DNA of 64,000 nt from an uncultured Clostridia bacterium (GTDB lineage Bacteria > Bacillota > Clostridia > UMGS1810). Position 1 is the stretch's first letter. Every line of letters begins with the position of its first letter. A program made the position numbers and the translations under genes. Positions 1-10,248 of the stretch are shown piece by piece. A model generated the notes under the pieces. The model saw only the letters and a program-made list of their open reading frames with translations, was not told where the DNA came from and searched no databases. The stretch covers positions 124,001-188,000 of the forward strand of contig CAKSTL010000002.1 in the NCBI GenBank assembly GCA_934500875.1, in the 5' to 3' direction.

Positions 1-1
1 C

Positions 2-637
2 GCGGCAATATTTTTAACCGAAATCGGCAGCAAAAAGGTGCGCAAAATATCGCAGACCTGCATTTTCTTTCCTTATTTTATATCGTGGGTTGTTGTAGGT
101 GCGTTTGTGTATAACCTTTTCAGCTTTGACTACGGTATGGTAAACGCTGTTCTTAAGGCGCTTTCAATAGAGCCTGTAAACGTTTATGCAGAGCCTAAAT
201 ACTGGCCGTTTATACTGGTTGTGCTGAACACCTGGAAAGGTCTCGGCTACGGCTCGGTTGTGTATATGGCAACAATCACAGGCATAGATACTTCCATCTA
301 CGAGGCGGCGGAAATCGACGGCGCAAGCATTATGAAACGAATTTGGCACATCACCATTCCGTCGCTGCGCGCAACTATGGTGACACTGGTTCTGCTTGCT
401 CTCGGAAGGGTGTTTAGAGGAAATATGACAATGTTCTACAGCCTTGTCGGCAACAACGGACTTTTATACAACTACACCGACGTTATCGACACGTTCACGT
501 TCAGAACGCTTTTGTTCTCAAACGATATCGGTATGTCGTCGGCGGTAGGTTTTTATCAGTCGGTACTGTGCTTTGTGTTCATAATGCTCGCAAACGCTTT
601 TGTAAAGCGTATTGACAGCGACAGCGCACTGTTTTAG
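2..637 (+). CDS. Sugar ABC transporter permease, LplB-like (5' end outside window)
   Basis: Inner-membrane permease of a CUT1 (carbohydrate) ABC importer, LplB/YtcP-type. The reading frame is open to the left edge, so the real start lies upstream; the GTG at 38 is internal, because the family pattern (LTEIGSKKVRKISQT then FFPYFISWVVVG) already runs across it. The EAA loop that contacts the ATPase is visible (EAAEIDGASIMKRIWHITIP), as are several hydrophobic segments. The next gene, 18 bp downstream, is the partner permease. No ATPase or substrate-binding lipoprotein gene is in the window; the binding protein is expected upstream, and the ATPase is probably a shared MsmK-type protein encoded elsewhere (inference). 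Confidence 0.9.
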   Translation, partial: AAIFLTEIGSKKVRKISQTCIFFPYFISWVVVGAFVYNLFSFDYGMVNAVLKALSIEPVNVYAEPKYWPFILVVLNTWKGLGYGSVVYMATITGIDTSIYEAAEIDGASIMKRIWHITIPSLRATMVTLVLLALGRVFRGNMTMFYSLVGNNGLLYNYTDVIDTFTFRTLLFSNDIGMSSAVGFYQSVLCFVFIMLANAFVKRIDSDSALF

Positions 638-655
638 GAAAGGGGGAAAAAGACA

Positions 656-1561
656 TTGAAAAGTAATAAATTGGACAAAAAGCCGATTGAATACAGAGCT
701 TTCGTCGTGTTTGCATACATATTTGTCGTAATTATCGCGCTTTTGGGAGTAATTCCGTTTATAATGCTGCTTTCAGGTTCTTTTACCTCTGAATCCTACA
801 TTGTAAATCACGGTTATTCGCTTATACCGAAAGAATTTTCGGTTAACGCATATAAAACAATTTTTGAAAATCCGCAGAGAATTGTAAATTCATACGCGGT
901 GACAATTTTCATCACGGTTGTAGGAACGGTGATTTCGCTTTTCTTAACCGCTATGACGGCATACGTTTTGCAGAGAAAAGATTTTCCGTGGCGAAACAAA
1001 ATTTCGTATTTTATATATTTCACCACGCTTTTTTCGGGCGGACTTACTCCGTGGTATATGCTTATGATGAAATTCGGAATGAAAAATAACCTTGCGGCGC
1101 TTATCATTCCGCACCTTTTTTCGGTGTTCAACATTCTTATCGTGCGAAACTATTTAAACGGAATACCGCATGAAATATCGGAATCGGCAAAGGTGGACGG
1201 CGCAAACGATTTTCTTATTTTTATAAAGCTTATCATTCCGCTTTCAAAACCGGTGCTTGCCACAATAGCGCTGTTTACGGGACTTCTGATATGGAACGAA
1301 TGGTATAACTGTATGCTCTTTATAAGCGACCAGAAGCTTTACACACTTCAGTATTATCTTTATAATATGCTTAACAACGCAGCGGCTATGAAAGAGCTTG
1401 TTTCGGGCACAAGCGTAGACCTTTCGTCGGGAGCGGAGCTGCCTGCCGAAAGTGCAAAGCTTGCAATGGCAATAATCGCAACAGGCCCGATACTTCTGCT
1501 TTATCCGTTTATACAAAAATACTTTGTAAAAGGTATTGTAATAGGCGCGGTAAAGGGATAA
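656..1561 (+). CDS. Sugar ABC transporter permease, LplC-like
   Basis: Second permease of the same CUT1 importer, 301 residues, which is normal for the LplC/YtcP family. It has about six transmembrane segments, and its EAA loop reads ESAKVDGANDFLIFIKLIIP. The start is a TTG preceded by a purine-rich ribosome site (GGAAAGGGGGAAAA). Its stop TAA overlaps the ATG at 1561, but the better start of the next gene is at 1576. Pairing with the preceding permease and the following secreted glycan-active proteins suggests import of an oligosaccharide released at the cell surface. Substrate not deducible from sequence. Confidence 0.92.
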   Translation: MKSNKLDKKPIEYRAFVVFAYIFVVIIALLGVIPFIMLLSGSFTSESYIVNHGYSLIPKEFSVNAYKTIFENPQRIVNSYAVTIFITVVGTVISLFLTAMTAYVLQRKDFPWRNKISYFIYFTTLFSGGLTPWYMLMMKFGMKNNLAALIIPHLFSVFNILIVRNYLNGIPHEISESAKVDGANDFLIFIKLIIPLSKPVLATIALFTGLLIWNEWYNCMLFISDQKLYTLQYYLYNMLNNAAAMKELVSGTSVDLSSGAELPAESAKLAMAIIATGPILLLYPFIQKYFVKGIVIGAVKG

Positions 1562-1575
1562 TGGAGGCAGAGTTT

Positions 1576-4371
1576 ATGATAAAAAAAGCAATTTCGTTTT
1601 TAATTCTGTTATGTATGCTAATTTCTGTCTTTCCCCTCGGCGTTTTTGCCGAGGAGGACAGAACATTTTTGTTTAACGGCGAACCGTCACAATTTGACAT
1701 CGAAGAAAAAGACGGAATTTATATGATTTCGTCAAATTTCGCCGAAACTATGGGCATTGACAAAATAGCATACAATAACGGTGAAAAAACAGTATTTTCA
1801 AAAGACAACGTATCGGTTATATGCGAAAATATGAGCAAAACCGTATACATAAACGGCACGGCAAGGGAGATAAGCGGTGCGCCGTATTTAAAAAACGGTG
1901 CTCTTTATGTTCCGCTCGACACGGTTGTAAAGGCGCTCGGCTTTCAGATTAAATACGACGATCTTTTAAATACTGCCGATATTTACGTTGCGTCCGAGAT
2001 AGAAAAAACGGTGAACAATGCCGAGGTTATAGACGGAATGTATCTCTCGGACGAGCTGTTGTCAAACACGTCGTTTGAGGAGGATTTTGTCCTTAAAGGC
2101 GGTTGGTCAAACAGAGTGTCCAGCACGGTTATGCAGTCGGCGGACGTTGTTCACTCGGGAAAATTTTCGGGTATGGTAACAAAAAGACCGTCTGGCTGGG
2201 CGTCAATAGGTCAGGACGTAACTCAAATTATGAAAGAGTACGGAACAGGAAAATACCGTATCCGCGGATTTGTCCGCACGAAGGACGAACCGTGCAATAT
2301 GACAATTAAAATTCAGGTGCAGACAACCGACAGCAAAAAAATCAATTCAGAGGAAACCGAGGGCGGTGTTTTAATCGTCAATAGCGACGGATGGACGGAA
2401 TTTGACTATATTGCCGATTTGGAGTGGGATTTATCTGTTTCGCTGGCTACATTTTACTGCGAGGCAACGTCGAACACCGGTAAAACTTGCGAGGTTCAGG
2501 ATTACTACGTCGACGACTGCTCTCTTACCAAGCTTATGAGTGAGGAGGAGTATTACGCAGTAGTTGAAAACAAGGTTAAAGAAAAAGACGAAGCGGAAGA
2601 AATTGAAAATGAGAAAAACGCACGGGCGAACGAAATTTTGGAAAAATACAAGGACGACGCGCTTGATGTTTATTATCCCGCAGAAAGCCGCGAGATTTTG
2701 AAAAATCCGTATAAAGGACTTATAATTTATCCCGGCAGACAGCTCTTTGACGAGGAGTCGGCAAAGTGGGGCGGAGGCATAGGCTCGATTTTGTATCACC
2801 GATATTCGTGGTGCTATATGGAACCTCAGGAGGGCGTTTACAACTGGGATATTTTAGACAAAAACATTGCTCTTTGCCAAAAATACGGTATGCAGTTAGG
2901 TCTCGGCGTAGGCTCGACGGTAAACTTTAACTCGACAACAAACTACAATCAGGATACACCCGAATGGGTTTTTGAGGCAGGATGCAAATATATCCTTGAG
3001 GACAGGGGAAACGGCTGTGTTTTGAAAATCCCCGACTATGACGACCCGATTTTCCGCGAGAAAATGCAGAATATGATAGATGCGTTTTCCGAGCGTTACA
3101 ACGACAACGAAACAATCGCATACGTCGATATGCGTAATTACGGCAACTGGGGCGAGTGGCATTTTTATAAATTCCCCATCAGCGATAAGCTTGACAAACA
3201 GAGAACGAACAAAGAATTTTTTGCGTATGTGGATATGTTTAAGGATATGCGTCTGCCGGCGCTTTCGTTTGTTGCAAAACCTGACGTTACAAAGCATGCG
3301 CTCGATACATTCGGCGCAGGCATACGCGGTGACGGTCTGGTGTCGCCCGCGGAAATGGATAAGCACAAAAATATGAACCTTGTCGAGGGCAAGGCAATGG
3401 CAGTCGGCGAGTGGTTTGAGCAGTATGCAACAGTGTATCAGCCGGGCGGAAAATACGCAGCATATTTCGATTTTGTGCCCATTCTTTTTGAACGTCAAAT
3501 CCGCGAGGGACACATTTCATCCATTGCGTTTTTGAACTGGGACGCAAACAACGCATACAAACTGTGGAAAGATATGTACGACCGCGCGGCGAATTATGTC
3601 GGATACTGGTATAAACCTGTAAAAATCGAACATTCAAAGGATATAACAAAGGGTATTTTCAAACTGAAGGTTAAAAACGACGGCGTGGCTCCGCTTTTTG
3701 CAGGCTATGAGAAAAAGGCAGTTGTAAAGCTTGCGCTTGCCGACAAAAACAATAAAATTTTAGATACCGTAACGCTTGAGGGACTTGACCCGTTATACTG
3801 GAATCCCGGCGAAATGACCGACTGTGTGGGCGAGTATGAATTTAAAAACACCGACGGCGGAGAAAAGCTTCTTTTCGGTGTGTTCACGCGTGAGCAAAAC
3901 GAAAATCCAAACGTTAAACTCGGCATTAACGCAAAAGTTGTAAACGGCTGGTATGACATCTCGTCAATGTCAAAAAGCGACAGTGCGAACGTTGCACACA
4001 ACAAGCTGTTTTCGGCGAAAGAGCTTTATGCCGACGAGGGATACGGCTTCCGTCAGCCCGACTATGCGTGCGACAACGATATATCCACCTACTGGGCGAA
4101 CAAATGCGCAAACGGAAATTATCTTGAAATTGACTTCGGCGAGGAAAAGAGTGTTTCACAGGTTTCTTTGACAACGGCGGAAAATATTAAGGTTAAATAT
4201 TCGATAGAACTTTTCCGAAACGGAAAATGGACAGAGGTTTCAAACGGCGTTTCAATTTCGTCCAAAGGCACGAATGTGAAATTCAGAACGGCAAAGGGCG
4301 AAAAACTTCGCTTTGTTATAGACGATGACAAAGACGCAGTTGTGAAAATCTGTGAAATGAAGGTTTGGTAA
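1576..4371 (+). CDS. Secreted multidomain DUF4832-type putative glycoside hydrolase
   Basis: 931 residues. Start ATG 1576 chosen over the in-frame ATG 1561 because GGAGG at 1563-1567 sits 8 bp before it and the protein then begins with a clean signal peptide (MIKKAISFLILLCMLISVF). Order of modules: signal peptide; copper-amine-oxidase N-terminal-like stalk domain (about 30-130, a non-enzymatic surface module); CBM4/9-like domain (about 160-320, opening with NTSFEEDF); TIM-barrel-like region from NPYKGL (about 376), with EPQEGVYNW as in glycosidases; DUF4832 region (about 675-790); F5/8 type C-like lectin domain (about 810-931). Candidate catalytic glutamates are E527 (GNWGEWH) and E612 (GEWF). 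A paralog lies at 10249. Hydrolytic activity is inferred, not shown. Confidence 0.8.
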   Translation: MIKKAISFLILLCMLISVFPLGVFAEEDRTFLFNGEPSQFDIEEKDGIYMISSNFAETMGIDKIAYNNGEKTVFSKDNVSVICENMSKTVYINGTAREISGAPYLKNGALYVPLDTVVKALGFQIKYDDLLNTADIYVASEIEKTVNNAEVIDGMYLSDELLSNTSFEEDFVLKGGWSNRVSSTVMQSADVVHSGKFSGMVTKRPSGWASIGQDVTQIMKEYGTGKYRIRGFVRTKDEPCNMTIKIQVQTTDSKKINSEETEGGVLIVNSDGWTEFDYIADLEWDLSVSLATFYCEATSNTGKTCEVQDYYVDDCSLTKLMSEEEYYAVVENKVKEKDEAEEIENEKNARANEILEKYKDDALDVYYPAESREILKNPYKGLIIYPGRQLFDEESAKWGGGIGSILYHRYSWCYMEPQEGVYNWDILDKNIALCQKYGMQLGLGVGSTVNFNSTTNYNQDTPEWVFEAGCKYILEDRGNGCVLKIPDYDDPIFREKMQNMIDAFSERYNDNETIAYVDMRNYGNWGEWHFYKFPISDKLDKQRTNKEFFAYVDMFKDMRLPALSFVAKPDVTKHALDTFGAGIRGDGLVSPAEMDKHKNMNLVEGKAMAVGEWFEQYATVYQPGGKYAAYFDFVPILFERQIREGHISSIAFLNWDANNAYKLWKDMYDRAANYVGYWYKPVKIEHSKDITKGIFKLKVKNDGVAPLFAGYEKKAVVKLALADKNNKILDTVTLEGLDPLYWNPGEMTDCVGEYEFKNTDGGEKLLFGVFTREQNENPNVKLGINAKVVNGWYDISSMSKSDSANVAHNKLFSAKELYADEGYGFRQPDYACDNDISTYWANKCANGNYLEIDFGEEKSVSQVSLTTAENIKVKYSIELFRNGKWTEVSNGVSISSKGTNVKFRTAKGEKLRFVIDDDKDAVVKICEMKVW

Positions 4372-4387
4372 AATGAGGAGTGATAAG

Positions 4388-6118
4388 ATGAAAAAAACAA
4401 TTTCAGCGCTTCTTTGCACGGCTGTTTTGGTGCAATGCGGAGCAACGGCATTTGCCGCAGCGATAGACACCGTGAAAGAAGATATGGACACGCAGATTAT
4501 TACGGTTTCGGGTTCAAAGCTTTCAAATAACGACAAAGTGCTTATCGAGGTGTTCAATTTCGATAACGGCACGGTGGATTACGAAAACGGTCTTGAGGGA
4601 ATTTTTGCGGTGAATACCGATGAAAACGGCAGCTACACTGTAAGTTTTAAACTTCCCAAAACGTCCGCGACGGGCGAAAAGAAAATTTTTGCGCGCCCCG
4701 TTGTCGGCAAAAAGAGCGAGGATAAGATTGATTTTTATTCGTCCGAAAGCATTGACACAATTTTGCGTAACTGGAACAGTGCGATACAAAATCAGGATAA
4801 AACCTCTATGGAAAAGGTTATAAACGACAAAACCGCACTTAAAATCATTCTCAATTCAAGCCTTGCGGATACTCTTGCGTCGGAGCTTGCGTCCGCTGAC
4901 AAAACGGTGCTTGCGGAAAAACTTTTAAAACTTCCCGAGGCAACGAAAATCGGCGATTTTGCGTCCGATTTCATTGCGCCGTACATAAACTTTGCAATAA
5001 ACAATCTTTCGGCAGACACGCTTGCAAAGCTGGTTTCGGAATTTTATGACGAAATCGACACCGTGAAAGGCACGGTGTATGAAAACATCATTTCAAAAAT
5101 GAGTGATGACGAAAAAAACGTGCTTTTCAAAGACTCGGCAAACTTCAGAACGAAAGATATTTCCACTGCGGATTTTGCGTCGGTGATATACAGCCGTGCT
5201 GTTTACAATAAGTTTTCGGAAATTACGTATTATGCAGATGTAAAACCGTTTATCGACCTTTACAACACCGATTATTTTAAAATTGATTTCACCGACTACG
5301 ATACGGTGTCAAACAAATATGAGGTTGACTCAAAGGTTTTGGAAAACCGTCATGCATACTCGGATTTTGAAACGTTTAAAACAAAATACGAGGGCTGGGC
5401 GGCAGAGCAGAAGGAAGCCGAAGGCGAGTCAGGCGGCAGCAGCGGCGGCACGTCGGGCGGCAGCAGTTCGGGCTCGGGAAAAGGCAAGGGCAGCGGCGTT
5501 TCGTTTGTTCCCACACCGAAGGATGAGGACATTTCGGTTGTAAAAGAAGAAATTTTTAACGACCTTGAAAATTTTGACTGGGCGAAAGAGCATATTATGG
5601 CGCTTTACAACAAAGGCGCTGTGGACGGCACCGGGAAAAATACATTTTCGCCGTCAAACCTTGTAACGCGCGAACAGTTTGTAAAAATGATTTCTGCGCT
5701 CACAACGTTTGACGAAAATCCGCCGAGCGCAGAGTTTTCGGATGTTGCAAAAGGCGAATGGTATGAAAAATACATCAACGGTGCGAAAGCGTCAGGGCTT
5801 ATATCGGGCAGAGATGACGGCACCTTCGGCGTCGGCGACTGCATTATCCGTCAGGATGCGGCGATTATGTGCCTTAATGCGATAAAGAAAGAACGTCCCG
5901 ACCTTTTGGAAAATCTCAAAATAGAAAAACTTCCGTTCGGCGACGCAGGCGATATTTCGTCGTATGCGGTATATGCGGTGTCGGCTCTTAACAAGCTCGG
6001 CATTTTAAACGGCGATGCGTCGGGCAATTTTAACGCAAACGCAAATGCGACGCGCGCAGAAGCGGCGGTTATGATAAACAAGGTTATGACACTTATCGGC
6101 GAGGGGGCGGAAAAATGA
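4388..6118 (+). CDS. Secreted protein with C-terminal SLH triplet
   Basis: 576 residues. ATG 4388 is preferred to the in-frame ATG 4373 because GAGGAG (4375-4380) lies 7 bp before it; the product starts with a signal peptide (MKKTISALLCTAVLVQCG). A short beta-rich domain (about 30-100) is followed by a helical region (to about 340), a Gly/Ser linker (about 345-370), and three S-layer homology repeats ending with ATRAEAAVMINKVM. SLH repeats bind pyruvylated secondary cell wall polymer, so this protein is wall-attached. The N-terminal region is not one I recognise. Sits 16 bp after the DUF4832 gene and overlaps the next gene by 4 bp, so it is in the same operon. Possibly a scaffold or surface anchor for the locus (inference). 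Confidence 0.82.
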   Translation: MKKTISALLCTAVLVQCGATAFAAAIDTVKEDMDTQIITVSGSKLSNNDKVLIEVFNFDNGTVDYENGLEGIFAVNTDENGSYTVSFKLPKTSATGEKKIFARPVVGKKSEDKIDFYSSESIDTILRNWNSAIQNQDKTSMEKVINDKTALKIILNSSLADTLASELASADKTVLAEKLLKLPEATKIGDFASDFIAPYINFAINNLSADTLAKLVSEFYDEIDTVKGTVYENIISKMSDDEKNVLFKDSANFRTKDISTADFASVIYSRAVYNKFSEITYYADVKPFIDLYNTDYFKIDFTDYDTVSNKYEVDSKVLENRHAYSDFETFKTKYEGWAAEQKEAEGESGGSSGGTSGGSSSGSGKGKGSGVSFVPTPKDEDISVVKEEIFNDLENFDWAKEHIMALYNKGAVDGTGKNTFSPSNLVTREQFVKMISALTTFDENPPSAEFSDVAKGEWYEKYINGAKASGLISGRDDGTFGVGDCIIRQDAAIMCLNAIKKERPDLLENLKIEKLPFGDAGDISSYAVYAVSALNKLGILNGDASGNFNANANATRAEAAVMINKVMTLIGEGAEK

Positions 6119-8841
6119 GAAAAAACATTTTAAATAAAACAGTTTCGGTGCTTGCTGCATTTGTAATGCTCGTTTCGCCGATTTCGGCATTGTGCGAAAC
6201 GGACATTCCGGCGGAAAACACAGGCAATACCGAAGTTGCAGAAAGCACTGAAAATACAGAAGTTCTCGGACATTACGAAATGAACGTTTTAAACAGTCTC
6301 GGAATTGTAAACTTTACCGAGGCAAAGCTTACGCAGAACGTTACAAATGAGGAATTTGCAGGCGCAGCGGCGCTGGTCGGCGGTATCACAAAAGACTACT
6401 ATCAGGACGGCGTGCTCCAAATCCTTATCGACTGCGGATATATGCCGTCGTCATCGGCGTATCCCGACAGGGATATAACATATGCACAGGCGGTTAAAAC
6501 TATAGTTTCCACACTCGGATACGACGTGTATGCGAAAAATTACGGCGGATACCCCGGCGGTTATATCATTGAGGCAGAAAACCTCAAGATCACCGACGGG
6601 CTTGACGGAATATCAAACGACACTCCGCTTACATACGGTATGATGTGCGTTATGATGTATAACAGCCTTGAGGTTAAAATGCTCGTTTCAAGTTCGTATA
6701 ACGGAAACACAAAAGCTGAGAAAACCGACAAGGTTTTGAACGAAGTTTTTGAAATATACGACGGATACGGCAGAGTTACCGCAAACTCAATCACTTCACT
6801 TTCGGGCGACAATAACTACAATCCCGAGAAAATCGAAATTGACTCAAAGGAATACAAAAATGCCGATTCGTCGTATGACGATTTGATCGGCTATAACGTG
6901 CACTATTACTACCGCGACAATGCGCCGTATATGAACGATGCGCTTTATATGGAAATCGACGAGGGCGCAAACAAAATCCTCACCGTTTCAAAAGACGACA
7001 GCACATACGTTGCGGACAAAAATATTTTTTACTACACCAAAAACAATTCGCTAAAACAGGTTAATCTTTCGGACGGCTATGTGCTTGTTTACAACAAAAG
7101 AGTGACCAAAAACGGACTTGAAAAATATCAGGGCGATATAGACGGCTCCGTTACGCTTGTTGACACAAATTCCGACGGCAAGTATGATTTTGTCGAAATT
7201 TCGTCGTATACCACAATTTACGTTTCGGTTGCAAACGGATATTCAAAGGAAATTTTCGATAAATTTGACACTGCAAAGAGCGTTTGCCTTGACGATACCA
7301 TAAACGACAGTCAGTTTATTATCCGAGACACAAGCGGAAATGAAATTCAGTATTCCGCAATAAAAGAGGGCAACGTTGTTTCGGTGCTTATTTCGGACGA
7401 CAAAAAAATCGGCACGGCAATAGTGTCGGACAAAGTGCTTAAAGCAAACGTAGACGAAATTGAAAATTCAAACGGCAGTGTGTATATTTACGCAAACGGC
7501 GAAAGATACGCTGTTGCGGACAGTGCGAAGGACTATATCGGCGATATAACTCTCGGCGTACAGTATCAGTTTTCTTTCGATTTTCAGGGAGAAATCGCAG
7601 GTTTTGTTTCGAGCGACTCGGTGTTTAACTACGGTCTTATAATGAGCGTTGTAAACGATACCGACAAGGCGAAAGAACCGGTTACACAGCTTAAAATTTT
7701 TACGTCGGACGGCAAGTTTGAAAAGCATTATTTTGCCGATAATGTGACCGTCGACGGTGACAAATACAAGAAAATGTCAAAAGACAGCGCAAAAAAGGTG
7801 ACAAACGCTTACAAGGCGCTTTATATGACCGACGACAACGGCGACGAGGTTTACAAATCGAAGTTTATAAGATATAAACTCAAAGATGACTTTATCACCG
7901 AAATCGACACTGCGTATTACAATGCGTCGAAAGAGGACGAAAAGTCGCTTCATCAAATAGGTAAAACCACAAACAAAACCATACACCGCGAGGGGCAGTA
8001 TTTCTACACTGCGGCGGGTGACGGTGTTGTTTACGACGGTGCGGTTACGGTATTTCTGGGTTACCGTGTTGATTTTGACAGCGACGATGAAAAAGGCTAT
8101 TCGGTTATGAAGGTTGCCGATTTTGCGTCGGGATACAGCGTTCCCAACATTTCGGCATACACCGTCGACCTTAAAACTCCCGACACGTCTTACATTGTGG
8201 TCGGACTTACAAAGGATTATGCAACAAATATGCAGAACAACAATCTTTCGGCGATGTGCTTTGAAAAAATCACAAAGCGTGTGTCGGGAGATGACGAAAA
8301 ATACTGCGTTATCGGATGGGATTTGCTTAAAAACACAAGTATTGAAATTGAGGTTGACGATATTGCTCCGGTTGCAGATTTTACAAGGGGAGATATGTTT
8401 TCATACCGTCTCACACCGACCGGAGAATTCGGAAAGATTTATCTTGCTTATGATGCGTCGGCGCAGAAACATATCACATTTACCGACGAAATAGGCGTGA
8501 ACGGTGCGTCGGCGCCGTCCGGCGGTGCACAGAAGTGGATGTACGGTATGCCGTACGCATCGTCGCTTAATTACATCTATCTTTTGCCTTATTCAAAGAG
8601 CAGTGACGCAAAGACGCTTGAGAAAAGCAACCTTAACGACTGTAAAATGGTTGCGCACAAAAGAAGAAGTCCAAGCTATTATGTGTTTGACCAAGACGCG
8701 GTAAAATCGAATGTAAAAAGTTGTATTACTCCGGTTACACGAAGTGATTTGAACGATTATATGAAAGCCGGCGCAGCGGCGGATACGGTTCTTGTTTTAA
8801 GTTATCCGTCCGAGTATTCGGCGGTTGTAATCTTTAGGTAG
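6115..8841 (+). CDS. Large secreted SLH-domain protein, function unknown
   Basis: 908 residues, start ATG overlapping the previous stop (ATGA). Signal peptide (MRKNILNKTVSVLAAFVML), then degenerate N-terminal SLH repeats (about 50-210), with recognisable signatures such as DRDITYAQAVKTIVSTLGYD and PLTYGMMCVMMYNSLEV. The remaining ~700 residues are rich in Asp, Lys and Tyr with beta-strand-like periodicity and match no family I can name. SLH at the N-terminus here and at the C-terminus in the preceding protein means both are wall-anchored from opposite ends. Probably a long surface-exposed structural or binding protein; enzymatic motifs not seen. Confidence 0.72.
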   Translation: MRKNILNKTVSVLAAFVMLVSPISALCETDIPAENTGNTEVAESTENTEVLGHYEMNVLNSLGIVNFTEAKLTQNVTNEEFAGAAALVGGITKDYYQDGVLQILIDCGYMPSSSAYPDRDITYAQAVKTIVSTLGYDVYAKNYGGYPGGYIIEAENLKITDGLDGISNDTPLTYGMMCVMMYNSLEVKMLVSSSYNGNTKAEKTDKVLNEVFEIYDGYGRVTANSITSLSGDNNYNPEKIEIDSKEYKNADSSYDDLIGYNVHYYYRDNAPYMNDALYMEIDEGANKILTVSKDDSTYVADKNIFYYTKNNSLKQVNLSDGYVLVYNKRVTKNGLEKYQGDIDGSVTLVDTNSDGKYDFVEISSYTTIYVSVANGYSKEIFDKFDTAKSVCLDDTINDSQFIIRDTSGNEIQYSAIKEGNVVSVLISDDKKIGTAIVSDKVLKANVDEIENSNGSVYIYANGERYAVADSAKDYIGDITLGVQYQFSFDFQGEIAGFVSSDSVFNYGLIMSVVNDTDKAKEPVTQLKIFTSDGKFEKHYFADNVTVDGDKYKKMSKDSAKKVTNAYKALYMTDDNGDEVYKSKFIRYKLKDDFITEIDTAYYNASKEDEKSLHQIGKTTNKTIHREGQYFYTAAGDGVVYDGAVTVFLGYRVDFDSDDEKGYSVMKVADFASGYSVPNISAYTVDLKTPDTSYIVVGLTKDYATNMQNNNLSAMCFEKITKRVSGDDEKYCVIGWDLLKNTSIEIEVDDIAPVADFTRGDMFSYRLTPTGEFGKIYLAYDASAQKHITFTDEIGVNGASAPSGGAQKWMYGMPYASSLNYIYLLPYSKSSDAKTLEKSNLNDCKMVAHKRRSPSYYVFDQDAVKSNVKSCITPVTRSDLNDYMKAGAAADTVLVLSYPSEYSAVVIFR

Positions 8842-8853
8842 GAGGGGATAAAA

Positions 8854-10224
8854 ATGAAAAATTACAAAAAATTTCTGTGCGCATTTCTTGCGGTTTTGCT
8901 TCTTTCGTTAACGTTTTGTCCGTTCTGCCTTGCGGACGGCGAATATGAAACCGAGGTTGAGCTGCAGCCGTCTATGCCCCCGATAGGCGAGATTATTGTT
9001 GACGATACGCTTGAGGGAACGAGCTCATACCCGATAGCTGCGGCGCTCACATCGTCAAACTCTGTGAGCGAGGACAGCGGAAACACGGCGCTTATGATCA
9101 ACAGTTGGAATTCGGTTCCGCTTGTTTCAAAAGATAATTTTATAAATTCCGACAAGCTTGTTGTTTCGTTTGATATGAAAGCTACAGGCACAAGCTTTGC
9201 CGACGCGGTATCGGGTTCAGCGTTTGACCTGACAAAACGTTCGGCAACACATTTCGGTATAAGATTCGGCGGCAGCGGCGAGGACGGTGCGGTGTTGTCG
9301 TTAAGCAGTAATAAAAATCCCAACGTTGAAAAAGAAACGCTTAATCTCTGGGTTTCCGTCGGAAAAGGGGACAATGTAGCGGGAAGTGAAATTCCCGTTG
9401 TGCAAAACAACGCAGAAAGGGACGGTTATGTTAATTTCACCGCTGTTTTCGAAAAAAGAGCGAACGGAGTTTATATGACTGCGCTTTATGCAAACGGCGA
9501 GAGTATTATTACCGATAAGCTTAAAACCGGATACACGGCGGCGGCAAACTGGTGGAGCGCAGACGGTGGTGCTAAGGTGCTTTTGCAGAACAGGACGGGC
9601 AAACCGCTTTACAATTATTACGACAATATTCTTATTTACGCTCCGGCAAAATTTGCCGTGACAAGCGTTGAACCCGATGCGGACAATATGGGTGCGAGGG
9701 TTGTTTTCAACTACGCCATAGACAAAACCAATTTGCCGAATTTCACCCTTACTGACGATGACGGTATGTATGCCTGCAAGGCGGACAGAGGTGCAAATTC
9801 AAAAGAAATTCACATTTCGTTTGATAAGGCGATAGACTTAAATGAAAAAAACTACTACCTTGACATTGATTACGTCAAAGCGTCGGCAGGCGACATTCTT
9901 GAGGATGCGCGGATTTATCTCGGTAAAGAATACGTCGGAAGGCTTGACGCGTCGGCTGTTAAGAGTGCGGACGAAATCACCGTAAGCATAGACGCCGAGG
10001 CGAAATGTGACGATGAGGTTTATGCGGTTGCAACGGCATTTTCCGGTGATAGTATTGTGGATTTCAAGCTTGAAAAGGTAACTCTTTCGGCCTCCGGTAC
10101 AAATTCGTTTTCTCTTTCTCTTAACGGCGGGGACGTATCAAATGCCGACAGAGTTCAGGTATTTTTGATTGACAGTGCTGAAAATATGCGCATTGTTTCA
10201 AGCATTGAAACACCCGAGCTTTGA
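8854..10224 (+). CDS. Secreted jelly-roll-like protein, paralog of the 13122 gene
   Basis: 456 residues; strong ribosome site (TAGGAGGGGATAAAA) and a signal peptide (MKNYKKFLCAFLAVLLLSL). After PSMPPIGEIIVDDTLEG comes a ~200-residue beta-sandwich-like region (FDMKATGT, GVYMTALYANGESI, YYDNILIYAP), resembling LamG/DUF1080-type concanavalin folds that bind or cleave glycans. The second half is Ig-like. The layout matches the protein at 13122-14174 (PPVKTLFVDDDFE, RIKSLFVNGEKI, IDDILVYEP), so the two are duplicated modules. No lipobox, SLH or sortase signal: probably released, or held by partners. Family assignment is by pattern only. Confidence 0.65.
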   Translation: MKNYKKFLCAFLAVLLLSLTFCPFCLADGEYETEVELQPSMPPIGEIIVDDTLEGTSSYPIAAALTSSNSVSEDSGNTALMINSWNSVPLVSKDNFINSDKLVVSFDMKATGTSFADAVSGSAFDLTKRSATHFGIRFGGSGEDGAVLSLSSNKNPNVEKETLNLWVSVGKGDNVAGSEIPVVQNNAERDGYVNFTAVFEKRANGVYMTALYANGESIITDKLKTGYTAAANWWSADGGAKVLLQNRTGKPLYNYYDNILIYAPAKFAVTSVEPDADNMGARVVFNYAIDKTNLPNFTLTDDDGMYACKADRGANSKEIHISFDKAIDLNEKNYYLDIDYVKASAGDILEDARIYLGKEYVGRLDASAVKSADEITVSIDAEAKCDDEVYAVATAFSGDSIVDFKLEKVTLSASGTNSFSLSLNGGDVSNADRVQVFLIDSAENMRIVSSIETPEL

Positions 10225-10248
10225 TGACGGTGTAAAGGAGAAAATCCT

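Noticed and set aside
1660..1980. Possible copper amine oxidase
   Set aside because: Only the small N-terminal stalk-type domain is present; no oxidase catalytic domain. It is a common surface module in Clostridia.
2896..3513. Long minus-strand open frame (205 codons) inside the DUF4832 gene
   Set aside because: Antisense shadow of a well-supported gene; composition is an artefact of the codon bias of the opposite strand.
5425..5500. Short DNA repeat or CRISPR-like array
   Set aside because: The GGC/AGC-rich repetition encodes a Gly/Ser linker between domains; there are no regular spacers. No CRISPR array was seen anywhere in the window.
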